Shown one piece after another: positions 35,376-47,985 of a DNA stretch of 64,000 bases; the stretch's first letter is position 1; every line of letters begins with the position of its first letter. The position numbers and the translations under genes were made by a program. This DNA comes from Echinarachnius parma (lineage: Eukaryota; Echinodermata; Echinoidea; Clypeasteroida; Echinarachniidae). The notes under the pieces were generated by a model, which was not told where the DNA came from, ran no database searches, and was given only the letters and a program-made list of their open reading frames with translations. The DNA lies in NCBI GenBank assembly GCA_037951105.1, contig JBAMJV010001330.1:248001-312000 (forward strand), given 5' to 3'.

Positions 35376-36779
35376 GGAACATTGTTGTTTTACTTTTACA
35401 ATAGAAAACAAGAATAGTTTGTACACGTGTATTAAAACTTCAAGAAGGAGACAATTTTTAGGGTTTCTTCATTATCTCTGCTTGAAGGAAGAATGCCATT
35501 TATTTTGTATCTCTTTCTCCATTATTCATCTGTAATTTCTAGAAAAGAAACATTTACATAACTTATTACGCTAAAATTTAGTTAACAGAAGATATAAGTT
35601 TTACAAGACATTATCTACACTCACCCTTCCCTCTCTTTTTATTTCTTCAAAAGGAAACTTTTTTGAAATAGATATGCTACCCATTTTCCCAATTCTCCAC
35701 TTTATAGCATCCACATTCTTGGGGGCATAATATGCATGATTTTGTCACATGCACACGTAGCATTTGTCAAATATTCATGACTTGTTAACCGCAATTGTGT
35801 GTAAGCAATAGCATCCATATGTATGTGCATGGTCCCATATATTGGTTTTCATGGCATGTAATTGGGTTCTACTTAGGGACCACACAACTTGGCGAACCGC
35901 ATGAATGTTGTGGGGAGTGCATTGACATTAATGTTATGGAATCAGGTCGCCGCCTTGATACGGAACGGAGGTGAACATTATAAGTTCCAGATTTGTTTCA
36001 AATTTGTAAATATCGATAAAACATGTTAACATTGATGATTGGTAAACATGAAAGTAACATCTTGACAGAATTAGACTTGTATACATGAGTGATACATTTA
36101 CGATAAATGGGTTCTTTTTTCTCAGTAAACAAAGGTAAAAACTCACAGAAAGCCCCACACTCCCACAAGATTGCATACACAGTACTGGAGTATATGTTGT
36201 AAGACAAAGAATTAAGCCCTAAAGCAAGGGCAATGTCTTACGATAATCAATTAGATTATGGTGGAATTTTACACAAGGGATTTCAGATATATTTTATACT
36301 GAGAGATAATTCAGTAATGACATTTTTGCAAAAAGAATTTAAGGCCCTCCTCCTGTGTCAAATATTGTCAATTTCTGCCTCCACCCTCCTCCACCCCGTC
36401 TTCCATTTTGTTGTTATTGTGCTTTCTGAGTATTCTATCAGTGATGCCTGAAACTACCAAGTTTTATTTGGGCAGCGAGTTATACATTTACTCTTTGTTT
36501 GAAGACTTTCAACATTATCAAGCTGAAATTTGATAGTGTGACAGTTTCCTTCAAATGCGGAAATAAAATCGGATTAAAATAACAGTAGATAATATTCACT
36601 TCTGATTGTTCCAGCAAAACAAAAATAATCATGATTTAAATCAATATGATGTCAAATCAGTACAGAAGGTACTGCACCATTCTAATAGGATGTAGACTTC
36701 AATATATTCCTATCATTGTGTTGATACAAAAGGCTCTACAAGTTTAAAACATATAAAAGTAAGAAAAAAATGGAACACA

Positions 36780-37000
36780 ACCCCAAATTTTCGGTGAAAC
36801 TGCCTGGAAGCTCCGGTGGTCGGGCGTGCGCCCTGACCCCCTGTCAGGAATTTGGGCTGTGCCTCTCGTTTCGACCCTGTAAACCCCGCAGCTTTTCGGT
36901 AGGGTTTCCCCCGCTAGTCAGTAGTCAGGACAGACATGGTATTGCTCGAAGGTTGATCTCGTCCAATTTGCTGGCTCGTGCCCAGAAAACAAATCTCGGA
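36780..37000. other. GC-rich isolated patch, unassigned
   Basis: About 200 bases are markedly GC-richer than the flanks, with a plus-strand frame of 79 codons (36770-37009). The translation (GGRACALTPCQEFGLCLSF and on) is not recognised, and no splice signals stand out. It may be a repeat fragment or transferred sequence. Confidence 0.3.
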
Positions 37001-37717
37001 ATTGGATAATTTCATTATCTGAGTTTATTTTCCTTCACTTTTACTTTTTGGTTTGTTTGGTTGAGGCATGAACCCAAAGGTATATGTTTAAAAAGGCTGT
37101 GGTATTGAGCTACTTTGAACTCTAATCCCTTCTTCTGAATCAAGATTGAAGAATAAAAGAATGTACCGATGATTTATATTAATCGTCTTCTGTACGGAAG
37201 ATAAAAGGGTTTTGTTAGGTTTGCATTAGTTTATGAGAATTATATAGTTTTGATGTCTGGGTGTAAAATTATAAATACGTCAAGTGGGATTATGAACACT
37301 AATTATTGATTTTTTTCCTCCAATTACTTGTAAAAACAAGATTTCAAAAATATAGTGAATTAATTAAAGGGAATCACTGTGATCCAGTTTTAATCATGTA
37401 TGATGTATGCATCCATTTATTCAACATATTTGTCTGTTTGCAAGGTCAGTCAACTTTGCTTTCCTTGCTTTCCACTCTCTCCCTCCAGACATACAAACAT
37501 TGGTAGCGTGTTTCCTCTCATTCTTAAAACCTTTTTAAAAGTTATTTCCCCACCTTTTCTGCTATTTTCTCTACCCTTTCTTTTATTATCTACTTCTTTC
37601 TTTTATTTTATACCCCCCATTTTTGTTTCATCTCTTCTTTTATCTCTGCATCTCTCTCCCTTTGCTTTCTTACATCTTTGTTTTCATCATCATGTACTCC
37701 AGTCTGTCCTTGCACAT

Positions 37718-37815
37718 TCCAAAAGTTGTCAATAGCGCATTCTAGTGCTTGTCAATTGCACTCTAGTGCTTGTTCATTGCATTCTAGTGCTTGTACATTG
37801 CATTTAGTGCTAGTC
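37718..37815 (+). repeat. Minisatellite, four to five units of about 21 bases
   Basis: The unit is TCTAGTGCTTGT..ATTGCA with minor changes, followed by a G-rich run at 37830-37843. Confidence 0.88.
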
Positions 37816-40036
37816 AGTGGCAGGGGGAAGGGGGGGGGGGGGGTGGGGCAAGAGGTATAAGTGCCCCCTATGTTTATTTGTGCATGAAAACCTGCTGCTA
37901 ACTCCCCCTCCTCTTTGAGGAGAAAAATAGTTAACTTTATATATTTATGGTTCATATTGCCCCCTCATTGATATGATCACAATTTCATTAAATGGGAGAA
38001 AATAATGACATACATAATGCAATTCTATTTACACTCAGGCTATACATATATTTTACAAATTCTTGCCCCCCACTTCCATAATAGCCTGACCCTTAGTATG
38101 CCTCTCGCATTTGTCAATTGTGCACACCTATATGCACTGGTTGTTGTGGGCAGCAAAATACTTGTCTTGCCATGCCATTGTCATCAATTGCCCCTCAGTG
38201 CGCCCTATCTCAACCCTTCAACACGTAACCCAAAACATTTTACATTCTACGGATAAATATTGACTTTCCAAGCTGAGTTTCTATTTTCTATCAAGCCCTA
38301 GCAAAGATACCACACTATATTGAAATGATTATATGTCACAACACTTTTCTTTTCGGTTAAAAACACTCACTTTGCCCTTTAAACTGTCTTTACTTTTAGG
38401 GATGCATATAACTTAAGAACCTTTTGTTTAAGCGTGAGTGTTTGTGTCTGGCTGAAAATTGATTATCTGCCAAAAAGTACAAGAACCCTTGAAGAAGACA
38501 AATCGCAGAAGGCAAGTTGTTGACTGTTGTTTGTGTGATTGGGCATTTAATTAATACCCTGCTGAATTCATGTGGCCACCTCTAGTCAGTAGGGATGACC
38601 CAAAAATATACATCACGTTCAGTCACCGCTGCTGGGAGCATCGGTTGCCAAGGATACAATATTAACCCCGTGCCTTTTTTCAAGTGAAGTATTTGTGGAA
38701 CACAGCAGACTCCTAGAAGTGATGTCTTCATTTTAGATCCCCTCTTTCCCAACCAAACCAGAATGGGCACAAAAACATTTCATATTCAGGGCTTTGTATA
38801 CGGAGGGAGATAATTTGTACTCATTTCACTTGATATGTATGCAAGTATCGACTTGCGCCCAGTTTGAAAATATGGAATCCCTCGCTAGCACATATCCATG
38901 ACATTATTTTCTCCACTCCCTTGAGGCCTTTTAATATACACGTACATGTAAGTGTAGACAAGAGCATGCATGCATTATGGATTGAATTCAAGCTCCACTA
39001 AATATTGTGATGTACGGAACTGGAGTGAAAGGCTCTTGTGTTTACCGGGCGAGCGAGGGCCGAAGCGTAAGCTTGTCAGAATTCAAGGGAGCACCGTCTG
39101 CGAATTCAAGTAGCATACTGCTTATTCTTTTGAAATTCAAAAACATGCGTTTCGTATTAATAATAAACCAGGGCCCAGTAACCTTGAAATAGAAATAAGA
39201 GAAGGTTTTGATTGTATAGTTTAATATGAAGCTAAGCAAACGGTAGGCCGCTGTTTCAATTAATCTTAGATGGAGATGTGTTTCTCATGCTGATTTGTTG
39301 ATGTCGGCAATCGGGCATGGCATGAAATTATGCACGATTCATTTGAGCCCATTGTCCCTCCATTCCAGCGTTAACTTGTGGACCATCCCCCCTATTCATT
39401 GGTGTGTTTACAAAGAGATGCTAATAGCTATAGGATTACAACTTCAATAAGGCCATGACATTGAGATTTCAGTGATTTGTTTTGCATATCGCAATTAAAA
39501 ACAATTTTCGTTTGCCGACTACCAAAGCAAAAGAGAAGCGTGTTTGTCGTCTCAAATGAACCCTAACTGTACATATACCCATATGTTCAAAACACATGTG
39601 TACACCGTGGTACGTATATACATGTATATATCTTTGGTTTAAAGGGATGACTGCAGGATTTTTCAGCCACTGTTGTGCATTTCAATGATATTTGGAGCTA
39701 AAACAAATAAGTAACCATCCCTTAATACGTACAACAGTTCACAAAATGTCCCAATAATTAGTTGTTTTTGTTCTCAATTTGATCTGGTCCCAAAATTGTG
39801 CTTGGGTATCTATGGAATATATGTGTTATACTGAGTTTTAAATGGAGTAACATGAGCATATTACAAAGTTTTGTTTTGATTTAATGTGATCAACAATATT
39901 GTGTACAACATCTTCTCTTGTTTGGCTCGCCGCCTTGCCATATATGGGCAGGTGCATGCCTATGTAGTGATCAATGAAGGAGAAGATTTGTCATTCTAAC
40001 CTGTGACTGTGGTATGAACAGAGACTGTGTCATTAT

Positions 40037-40112
40037 TAGGCTGCCTTGAATGATAGTTCATCCTTCGGTTGATTCAGTCGAACAGCCATTTTGTCGCCAA
40101 GACGGCAGACAA
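40037..40112 (+). repeat. Repeat unit, copy 1 of 3
   Basis: CCTTGAATGATAGTTCATCC through TTTTGTCGCCAAGAC; copies follow at 40164 and 40733. The downstream spacer holds ACATTTAAAGGAAC at 40141-40154, an unoccupied counterpart of the MITE target. Confidence 0.85.
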
Positions 40113-40163
40113 TTGTTTTGCTTCACTAGATTAAGAAAGGACATTTAAAGGAACATATATACT

Positions 40164-40239
40164 ATGCCTTGAATGAAAGTTCACCCTTCGGTTGATTCAA
40201 TCGAACGGCCATTTTGTCGCCAAGACAGGCAGACAATAA
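40164..40239 (+). repeat. Repeat unit, copy 2 of 3
   Basis: Same core as copy 1; its downstream spacer is interrupted by the T2-like MITE at 40277-40654. Confidence 0.85.
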
Positions 40240-40276
40240 AAAAATTAAAAAGTATTTCATGTAAAAGGACATTTAA

Positions 40277-40654
40277 AGGGATCTAGTAACTTTGTTGACA
40301 TGTGCAAAAAGTGATGAATGGTTGATGCAATGTATATTTTTGTTATCTCATATGTCCACAGGGTATTGTGTGAAAATTTCAAGTCAAATGGACATTGTAT
40401 GGCCAAGTAATGAGCGAAAATGCAAAGTGATATTCAGTAACTCACTGCACTCACTTTGTACATGGAAGAAAAACTCGCCCAGAGTTTTTCTTATCTGAAT
40501 ACTTCAATCATACATATCTTTGTAACGAAAGGGAAATTTGAAAAACCGAAACCTGTCCCATGATTTTATTGTTAATACGAATACAACAAGGTATAAGGGA
40601 ACCGCTAGAATTAAAATTTTATTTTGAGGATTTGGACAATGTTACTAAGTCCCT
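40277..40654. mobile_element. T2/Kolobok-like MITE, copy 2
   Basis: Same ends as the element at 10534 (AGGGATCTAGTAACTTTG / AGGGACTTAGTAACATTG), flanked by TTAA at 40273-40276 and 40655-40658. The sequence outside, GGACAT-TTAA-AGGAACT, equals the uninterrupted GGACATTTAAAGGAACA in the neighbouring repeat spacer. Confidence 0.87.
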
Positions 40655-40732
40655 TTAAAGGAACTATGTAATATTTAACCAGGAGATTTACAAATGAAAT
40701 AATGTGATGTGATCAGGGATTTGTGTGATTGT

Positions 40733-40810
40733 TAGGCTGCCTTGAATGAGAGTTTATCTTTCGGTTGATTCAGTCAAACAGCCATTTTGTCGCCAAGACT
40801 CATAGATGAC
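40733..40810 (+). repeat. Repeat unit, copy 3 of 3
   Basis: CTGCCTTGAATGAGAGTTTA through TTTTGTCGCCAAGAC. Confidence 0.85.
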
Positions 40811-41254
40811 ATTTTACAATTATTTTAATAGACAGGATTCAAATACGTGCAAACTTACAAGCAGGTTTGCTTGTTTGACACTCCAACACTCGTGATTTAT
40901 CACGATAAACATGTGACTTTCTTCTGCAGGTACATGTTATCATCTACAGGTAAAACACTACCTTTGTTTTGAAGCTAGAGATCTCGTAAATCTTGTCTGG
41001 TCTCACCTTTGGAGGAAGGTGTGACTATAACTTTGGAGCAAAAACAATCAAAGTCGTAAATACAGGTGCAAGTGCTGACATTGTTATGATTAGTTTTGTT
41101 AGTCAAAATACAGTTTGTTGTCTTGGCTGGAATAAACCTACTTTCTGTGCTAGAATATACCTTTTTTTATTATTTAAAAAAAAATTCACAGTTCTTCATG
41201 GTTATACGATGAAATTTTTGTGTGTGAACACGGGGACAGCTAGACAAGTAATAA

Positions 41255-41520
41255 TTTGTGATGCAATTAATATTGGTTTATCAGTAAATATTATATTTTT
41301 TTCATAAATGTGCAAACTGCCCCAAAGTATTACAAAAAAAAGGGTTGTATAAAATATTAAAATATCCTGGAAATCATGATCAAGTGTGCAGCAGTACAAA
41401 ATGTTAGTTTCATTTCAAATAGCCACAGACGAGAAGGAATGCGTGGTGCAATTGATATAAGTTTATCAGTAAATATGATATTTGTTTTTCATAGATGTGC
41501 AAACTACTCTGGTGAATATC
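41255..41520 (+). repeat. Two-copy tandem duplication, period about 187
   Basis: GATGCAATTAATATTGGTTT and GGTGCAATTGATATAAGTTT, then ATCAGTAAATAT and ATGTGCAAACT in both copies. Confidence 0.78.
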
Positions 41521-41859
41521 TCCTAAAGTAAATAAAAAAAAGTTATTAAAATGATAACATAAAGATAAACTAAGAATGCTTTACAGTATCTTCAACAGAT
41601 GTAAGTAAATTGATATATTAGTCACTGGTGTGAAATCTTTAACCTTTGTATTTTGTAAAATTTTCAGTCATACAAAAATCCCCAGGACACATTGCGACAT
41701 CTTCAGCAATTGAACCATGAACCATGTAGCGCGCCAAAGATAGCGTCCCAGACTGACTGAGTGCAGGGGCGTGGGAATTCAAGCTACCTAGGACTTGTTG
41801 GAAGAGTCGGGCCTAGCCATAAATCATAAGTTATCTTTGAAATAATAAGAATCACAATA

Positions 41860-42060
41860 AAAGTGAGAAAAAAAAATGACATTAAAAGAGAAAGAAAAGT
41901 ACGTACAAAGAGAAAAGAAAATTACATATGCAGAGAGATAAAAAATGTAAGAAAAAATAGAGAAAAGAAAATCACGTTTGCAGAGAGACACAAATAGTTT
42001 AAAAAAGTAGGAAATCATAAAAATAGCAAAAACGGCTATAAAAAGAAAAAAAATCAATTA
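41860..42060 (+). repeat. Purine-rich tract with a 58-base duplication
   Basis: AGAGAAAAGAAAAT.AC followed by GCAGAGAGA occurs twice in an A/G-rich strand. The minus-strand frame is a low-complexity artefact. Confidence 0.7.
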
Positions 42061-43051
42061 AGGGAAGGAAATGGAAAGAATAGATAATTTTTTATTAGAT
42101 TCATTCCGGAACATTGGCTAGTGCAGACAAGAAATACGCTTTCATTGTGCACAGACAATAGACAACATTTTTCATGGTTGAATACTTTTAGGTGTGTACT
42201 CAAGTCTAAGGCCACGTTATTTGTACATATTTGCAATCAGACAATGTACACTAATCATTATTGTATTTGAAGTATGTCTGGAAATACCAAAGATTGCTGC
42301 AAATCTATTTGTGAATTTAGGCGAGGTTCAAGAAAAACTAGACTTTGCAAGTAATTTCCGGTATCGTGGGAATTTATACCACATTTTGTTTGTTTCATTT
42401 GTTCCATTTGTTTGTTTGTTTACCTGTTTTTGTCAATATTGTTTGTTTTGGCAGGGAACAATTACCACCAAATATTTGTCATTGTAGCATCAAAGCGTGG
42501 GTTAGGTAATGAAATGACCCACGTCATCAGTTGAACAATTTAATACGTTGTGCTATCCAAATAATTTGTTCACATCCTATAAAGAATGAAAAAAAAATAA
42601 ATAAATAAATTAGTTTAATAAAATCTAGGCCTCCCTCTTCAAATTCATATCATAGTTCATAATTTGTTAGCGAAGACGTCTGAAATAAACATTACAGTAA
42701 GAGAACACACAATTATTTTATTTTATTGTGCCTGGACAGGAACAAGTTCTGTCAAAGTCTATTTGTCCAACATTCTTGAGCGTATTTGTTGGTAGTATAA
42801 TGTCCACTCTGTTATTTTATCTGAAGTTTGCATTGCTTTTTGAAATCCTTGTTCATTTGCTAGTGGCTTAGCCATGGAAAACCAAATCAGGGGGCAAATG
42901 GACAGGGCCAGATGAGGGGGGGGGGGGGGTTACATTGGAGGGGCCAACCAAACAAATTGCAATAGTGCTTTTTATTGATTTATTTCCTATCATCTTCTAT
43001 GATAGATCACAGGGGTTGTGGCAGTTGGTCAGCAATAAGGGCTGCAGGAAT

Positions 43052-43076
43052 GGGGGGGGGGGGGGGGGGGGGGGGG
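43052..43076. repeat. Poly-G run
   Basis: Twenty-five G; a shorter G run lies at 42916-42929. Confidence 0.9.
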
Positions 43077-44343
43077 ATGGTACAGTATGTCCATCCTTGT
43101 CTTCCTTGCAGCTCTACGTTTTTTCAAATCAAACATTCAAGTGTTTGTGGGCTGGGTCCCTCACATTCTTGCACGCACTTTCTCCCAGCTTCAAACTGCT
43201 GTGAATTGGAAATGAAACACCCCCAGGTTCTAATCTTCGTCCTACTCTCTTTCCTTTATTTCCACCTTTATTTTCTTCACCTTCTTTTTAAAAATGTTCT
43301 CGTTCTTTTCTTTATTTTCGTCTTCGTTTTTTTCTTGTTAACCTTCTTTGCAGACTGCGGCAATGTCAGCATCTGCGAAACTCTGTAATTCAAAACCGAA
43401 TGTACCACTTTTCTAGTTAATATTTTTTAAGGGACCTGTTTATTTTTCTTTACCGTGAAGTTCGTTGTGTCTTTCTGAAAGGTCTGATTGGATTACCTCC
43501 TTTAGGGGGTGTAGGGTTTGGGATAAAGCGGCTAGGGAGAGGTTTTGTTTTGGTATTGAACTTGCATTAGGAATCACCTGAAACTGATGTATGGAGACTT
43601 TGGTATTTTAATCTAACGTAGTAAAAAATATGATGCAAAAAGACTGCTGAAAACTGCTTATCTACTATAATAATGCCTGTGAAAAAAGAAATACATTAAT
43701 CAAGTTTGGGGCATAGATACAGTTTGTCAATGTTATTTTGCTTATTCTATCTCCTAGGGATATACATAAAAAGGGTCCTTATTATGGAGGAAAAGTCTGA
43801 TTAAGCATGTACATGTACTGTATTTACATCAAGTTCATGTTAGGCAGTATCATACAAGAGAGGACCTTACCTGACTAGTCTGATTTAACAAGAACCTGCA
43901 TGACTTGTCTTGTAAAACAAGGACTTGTACTGACTCATTGTCAAGAGATACTGATGAGTCTTTCCACAGACATGAAACAACCTTAAAACTGTGCCAAGGG
44001 GGAAAAATAACCTTGCGCTTCTAGAGCAGTTGCATTTTATGTGGACATGCGTACTGATGAATATAAAATCATGCGCACACACAGATGCACATTCAAGAAC
44101 ACATATGCAAACAGAGACAGATACATACAGTCACAGAGACAACCGTTTGTATTATCTTTGAATCCATGGAATGTAACATTTTAGATGCCATTGGCTGAGA
44201 GAAGCCACATAAAAATGGACACCTGACATGTAAACATATTCACACAATCTAAAACAAACATACAAACAAACAAATTAAGATGTTGTTGGAGTGACTACCA
44301 ACTTTAGTTTAGGAAAGAACATATGTATGTTCACTCACTTACT

Positions 44344-44384
44344 TACAAACAAACCAACCAACCAACCAACAAACAAACAAACTG
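44344..44384. repeat. CAAA/CCAA microsatellite
   Basis: AAACAAACCAACCAACCAAC continuing into AAACAAAC units. Confidence 0.85.
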
Positions 44385-44764
44385 ATACAAATCAGATGTT
44401 TGTCTTCTATTTTGGAAGCTGTAGCCTAATATTTAACCTCGTAGGTGTGATTGGCTATGAGTAGCCCACAGCCAACTTGTAAGTAGGAAGGAACAAATTA
44501 ATAAGGGCTTGTTCCTTCAAGCATCCCTGGAGGCCTGGTGTGGTGAGAGCTTGAATTTGAAGCTGTTGACGTTCGTTCTGTCCTCCAAGGACTTTCTTCC
44601 CCTGCATAAGTCAAGTTAGTCAACAGTCGCAGAAGTGGCGTGGTTCTAAACCCTTTCACTATCACACCGTGAAGTTGCTATCAGCCCAGATTCTCTTCCA
44701 AGGGTTAAATTCAACCATGGTTATTTTAGCCTGGGGTTTAAAAAATGATGTGATAATAATAATA

Positions 44765-44875
44765 ATAGGTCTGATTTATATAGCGCCTAATATGATACAA
44801 TATCATCTCTAAGCGTTTGACACAAGTATTACCCCGGTCATAGGATCCAATGCACACCAGCACACATATGGTGGT
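44765..44875. repeat. SINE-like dispersed repeat, copy 2
   Basis: Same motif order as 21160-21340 (GATTTATATAGCGCC, CTCTAAGCG, TTACCCCGGTCAT), preceded by an AAT microsatellite. Confidence 0.75.
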
Positions 44876-46127
44876 TGGTAGGTCTATGCTGATACAATCA
44901 AAATCCAAAGTTTTTCTAGTCCATGGGTAAATTTTTATTAACGATTTGTTACCAAATTTAGTCAGTGGATTACTTTAATGCCATCGTGAGGCGCAGTCAG
45001 GGTTAAAGTTAACATACTGTTGAGTATTTAGGTTTTTAATCACATACAGTGTACTTTGATTGTGGTACTGAAATAGTTAAATTGTCTCTTGTTCTATTTG
45101 AAACCCTCTTTTCTGCCCTTGTCCATAATGTAACTTTTCCTGTGGAGGCAGTTATGACAGTTAACATCATTAGAATTAATTTTGGGGGAAATATACATAT
45201 ATATAGGAAAGTTAGCTACAGTGTATATAGTTCCCCTAATTCAATAGTGATAACTAGTATGACTTTTCCTGTGTGGGTGTTTTTATAAAATTCAACAATA
45301 CTCAAATGTGATTATGACAGCTGTCTAAACTTAGAAAAAAATTGCCTTTTTAAGGATTCTATAATGTGATGACAACATGTAAATCGGGTTAACGAAAGTA
45401 AACATGTTTTGAGGGAAAAGGTAGCAACTGTGACAAGGAAGGACCTCAAAATTCAACTTTGATAGCTACCTATAAAAACTTGGAACAATAATATTTGTGT
45501 CTCGGAACATTTGTTCATGGACTGATGAAACAGCGAGTCTGTAAAAGGGGAGGTTTCAAAATATGAGGAATGTCTGGAATTAAATCGCTCGGTGGCCAAG
45601 GACACATGGACATACATGTAATTGGACATGAACTAGGTCCAGAATTATGCCAAACAAGCCTAATTTCTTCTCTTTTTCTGGTCCAATTTTTTGTTTGCAT
45701 TATAACTACTGTATCGTAGTGATCCCCATCAAATAACTCAAAGTGACAGTTGTATGATGTGAGAGCCCTTTTCACTACCCACGATTAACCATCAATTCAA
45801 TTTCAAGTTTGTAACTTCCTATATTACCTAATTGGTGTCTTATTTCGATGATTAGTCTGTGGTAATCCCCAAATACCAAAAGAAGTGGGTCACTGTGGTA
45901 TGAAGTTTATATACATTCAGCCTGCTTTGAAGGTGTGTAAGGTCACTGTGCTAAGAATGGTTCCCACAACAAGCATGTTAGACTAACTTATCATGGTGTT
46001 TAGACCAAGGATTAGACCAGTGCTTGTTGGATCAGGACCTACTACATGATTACAGGAAGTCCCAAATACTGATAAGCATAGATCCCAAATAATCTGTATT
46101 GGTGACTTGTGTGTCTACATCCTACCA

Positions 46128-46164
46128 GGCCCAAGGAGGTACTAGCCTAGTACCTCCTTGGGCC
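46128..46164. repeat. Perfect hairpin, 18-base arms and 1-base centre
   Basis: GGCCCAAGGAGGTACTAG, C, then its exact complement. The best-kept of three AAGGAGGTA hairpins. Confidence 0.92.
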
Positions 46165-46469
46165 TACCCTCAGCCTCGGCAGAAATAGCTTTAAAGATTG
46201 TCGTGCGTGGGGATTTTAGAAACGGTTTGAGCCTTGTAACTAGACTAGTTTGTGAGCACCACATTCACGTAACACTGAGCAAGTGTGTATTTTGGACCCT
46301 ACCCAAGGTGTTCGCAAGACACTGTGCTTCTAATCTACAAATCTGAACTACCCTTGGCCTTGCTATAGATTACTAGTACTGCATGATAACTTACTACTGG
46401 GTCTCATCCCACTAGGTCTTCTCCCGTTTGATATCTAGCAAAATCATAATTTAGGCTTAGGATAGCAAA

Positions 46470-46550
46470 TATGAATCAGGCCTAGGGTTAGGGGTTGAGC
46501 TTTGGGTTATGAGTTGAGATAGGATTAGGGCTAGGGTTGGGAAAGCTAGG
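46470..46550 (+). repeat. Degenerate TTAGGG-like patch
   Basis: AGGGTTAGGGG, GATTAGGG and CTAGGGTTGGG occur close together; weakly telomere-like. Confidence 0.45.
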
Positions 46551-47518
46551 AGTTGGGGGAAATGGTAGAGTCTTGCCAACCGAATGAGAGGTACATGCAG
46601 ACCAAATGGTCGTACAGGTGTAATCATTTTCTACCAGCTTCAGTATACAGTACAAAGTCTTCCAGCCATATTCTCAGCCATTGCCAATAGCTTAGTCAAT
46701 ATTTACTCTGGAACTGCTAAAGAATGCAGTCAGCCAACTCCATAGTAGTCCCAACCAATCAAGGGGTTCTAATTGGGTCTATTTGATCTTGACTCAAGTC
46801 TCACACTTATCAGTATGGGGGCAGTTTAAAGTTTGTTGGTGATAAAACAAGATTTCAAATGCAAATAAAGAGAAGAGAAGAAGGAAAGATTAAACCATCT
46901 TGAGTGCTAACTTCCGCTGGTTTCAGATAATGAATGATCAAAGGAACACCCACCCACTCACATGAGCACTTCTAAATCAGATTTGTCTTTTTCCGGTTAG
47001 ACTTTGTAGTTTGCATTGTACTCCATCTGTAGCCTGGCCAATCGCAATAATTTAGTCTGTATAAAACAGCAATATGTAATCGTGTAATGCTTCATTCTGC
47101 GTAGATAGATTATATTTGATAAATCTTAAATCTCTTCAATGATCTCTTAAATACACATACTAGGAATTATTGAAGTAGGAATTTGAAATCACAGTGATAA
47201 TTTAGTGTGTGCAGAGGTCATGTAGGGTTAGGTCAATATTCAGAAGCGTCAGTATGCTAGTATTTCTTCTAATATGATTAATTGTTATAATTTAAATGGT
47301 TGATTTACTTTATTGCTGTTCCTTATTTTGTATTTATTTGTTGTTGTTCAAATATCCAACCTTTAGCTTAAAGATATCCACTCAAATGTTGAATTACATG
47401 TAGGTGAAGATGAATCTACGCAGGACATTTTGGCAATATACAGACTCCCAGAGAATATTGACATTATTTCTTCTTATTTTGTTATGTTTGTATTCCTCCG
47501 TGGCAATGTAAACAAATA

Positions 47519-47985
47519 ACCCAAAATATATTGGAGAACTATGGAAATGAACTCGAGAAACAGAATGATTTCCAATTGTACAAACACGAGTACAAAATAT
47601 ATTGAAGAAAAGCAAAATGAATTTGGAAAATAGAATTATGAATGATTACTATGTGTACAAACACCCTTGCAACTGTACTGGTGATTGAGTTAGTATTGTG
47701 TCCTGTGAATATTGAATTCTGGACAGAAAGAAATCACCCAAAATTCAATGAAATAAATACACAAAATATATCCAGTAAGGTAAAATGAACTGGAGATGTC
47801 GAGTTGAGGATTACTATGTATACAAACACACTTGTACTGGTTATTTTGTCAGTTTTTTTTCTTCTCATGAATCACAACACAAATCGCATTTGAAATAACA
47901 ACACAAATCAATAGAGCAATGCAAAATATATTGGATAAAAGCAAATTGAACTTGAGGAGGAAGAACCATTCAGGATTTCCACCTT
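47519..47985 (+). repeat. Degenerate tandem repeat, four units of 70-170 bases
   Basis: CAAAATATATTG starts units at about 47522, 47593, 47761 and 47922, each followed by AAAATGAA.T.GA and GTACAAACAC-type motifs. Confidence 0.72.

Noticed and set aside
37400-37735. 111-codon plus-strand frame
   Set aside because: Pyrimidine-rich low-complexity sequence giving a leucine/serine-rich artefact; no domain.
46128-46164. microRNA precursor
   Set aside because: The stem is a perfect palindrome with a one-base centre and is too short; it lacks the loop and bulges of a precursor.
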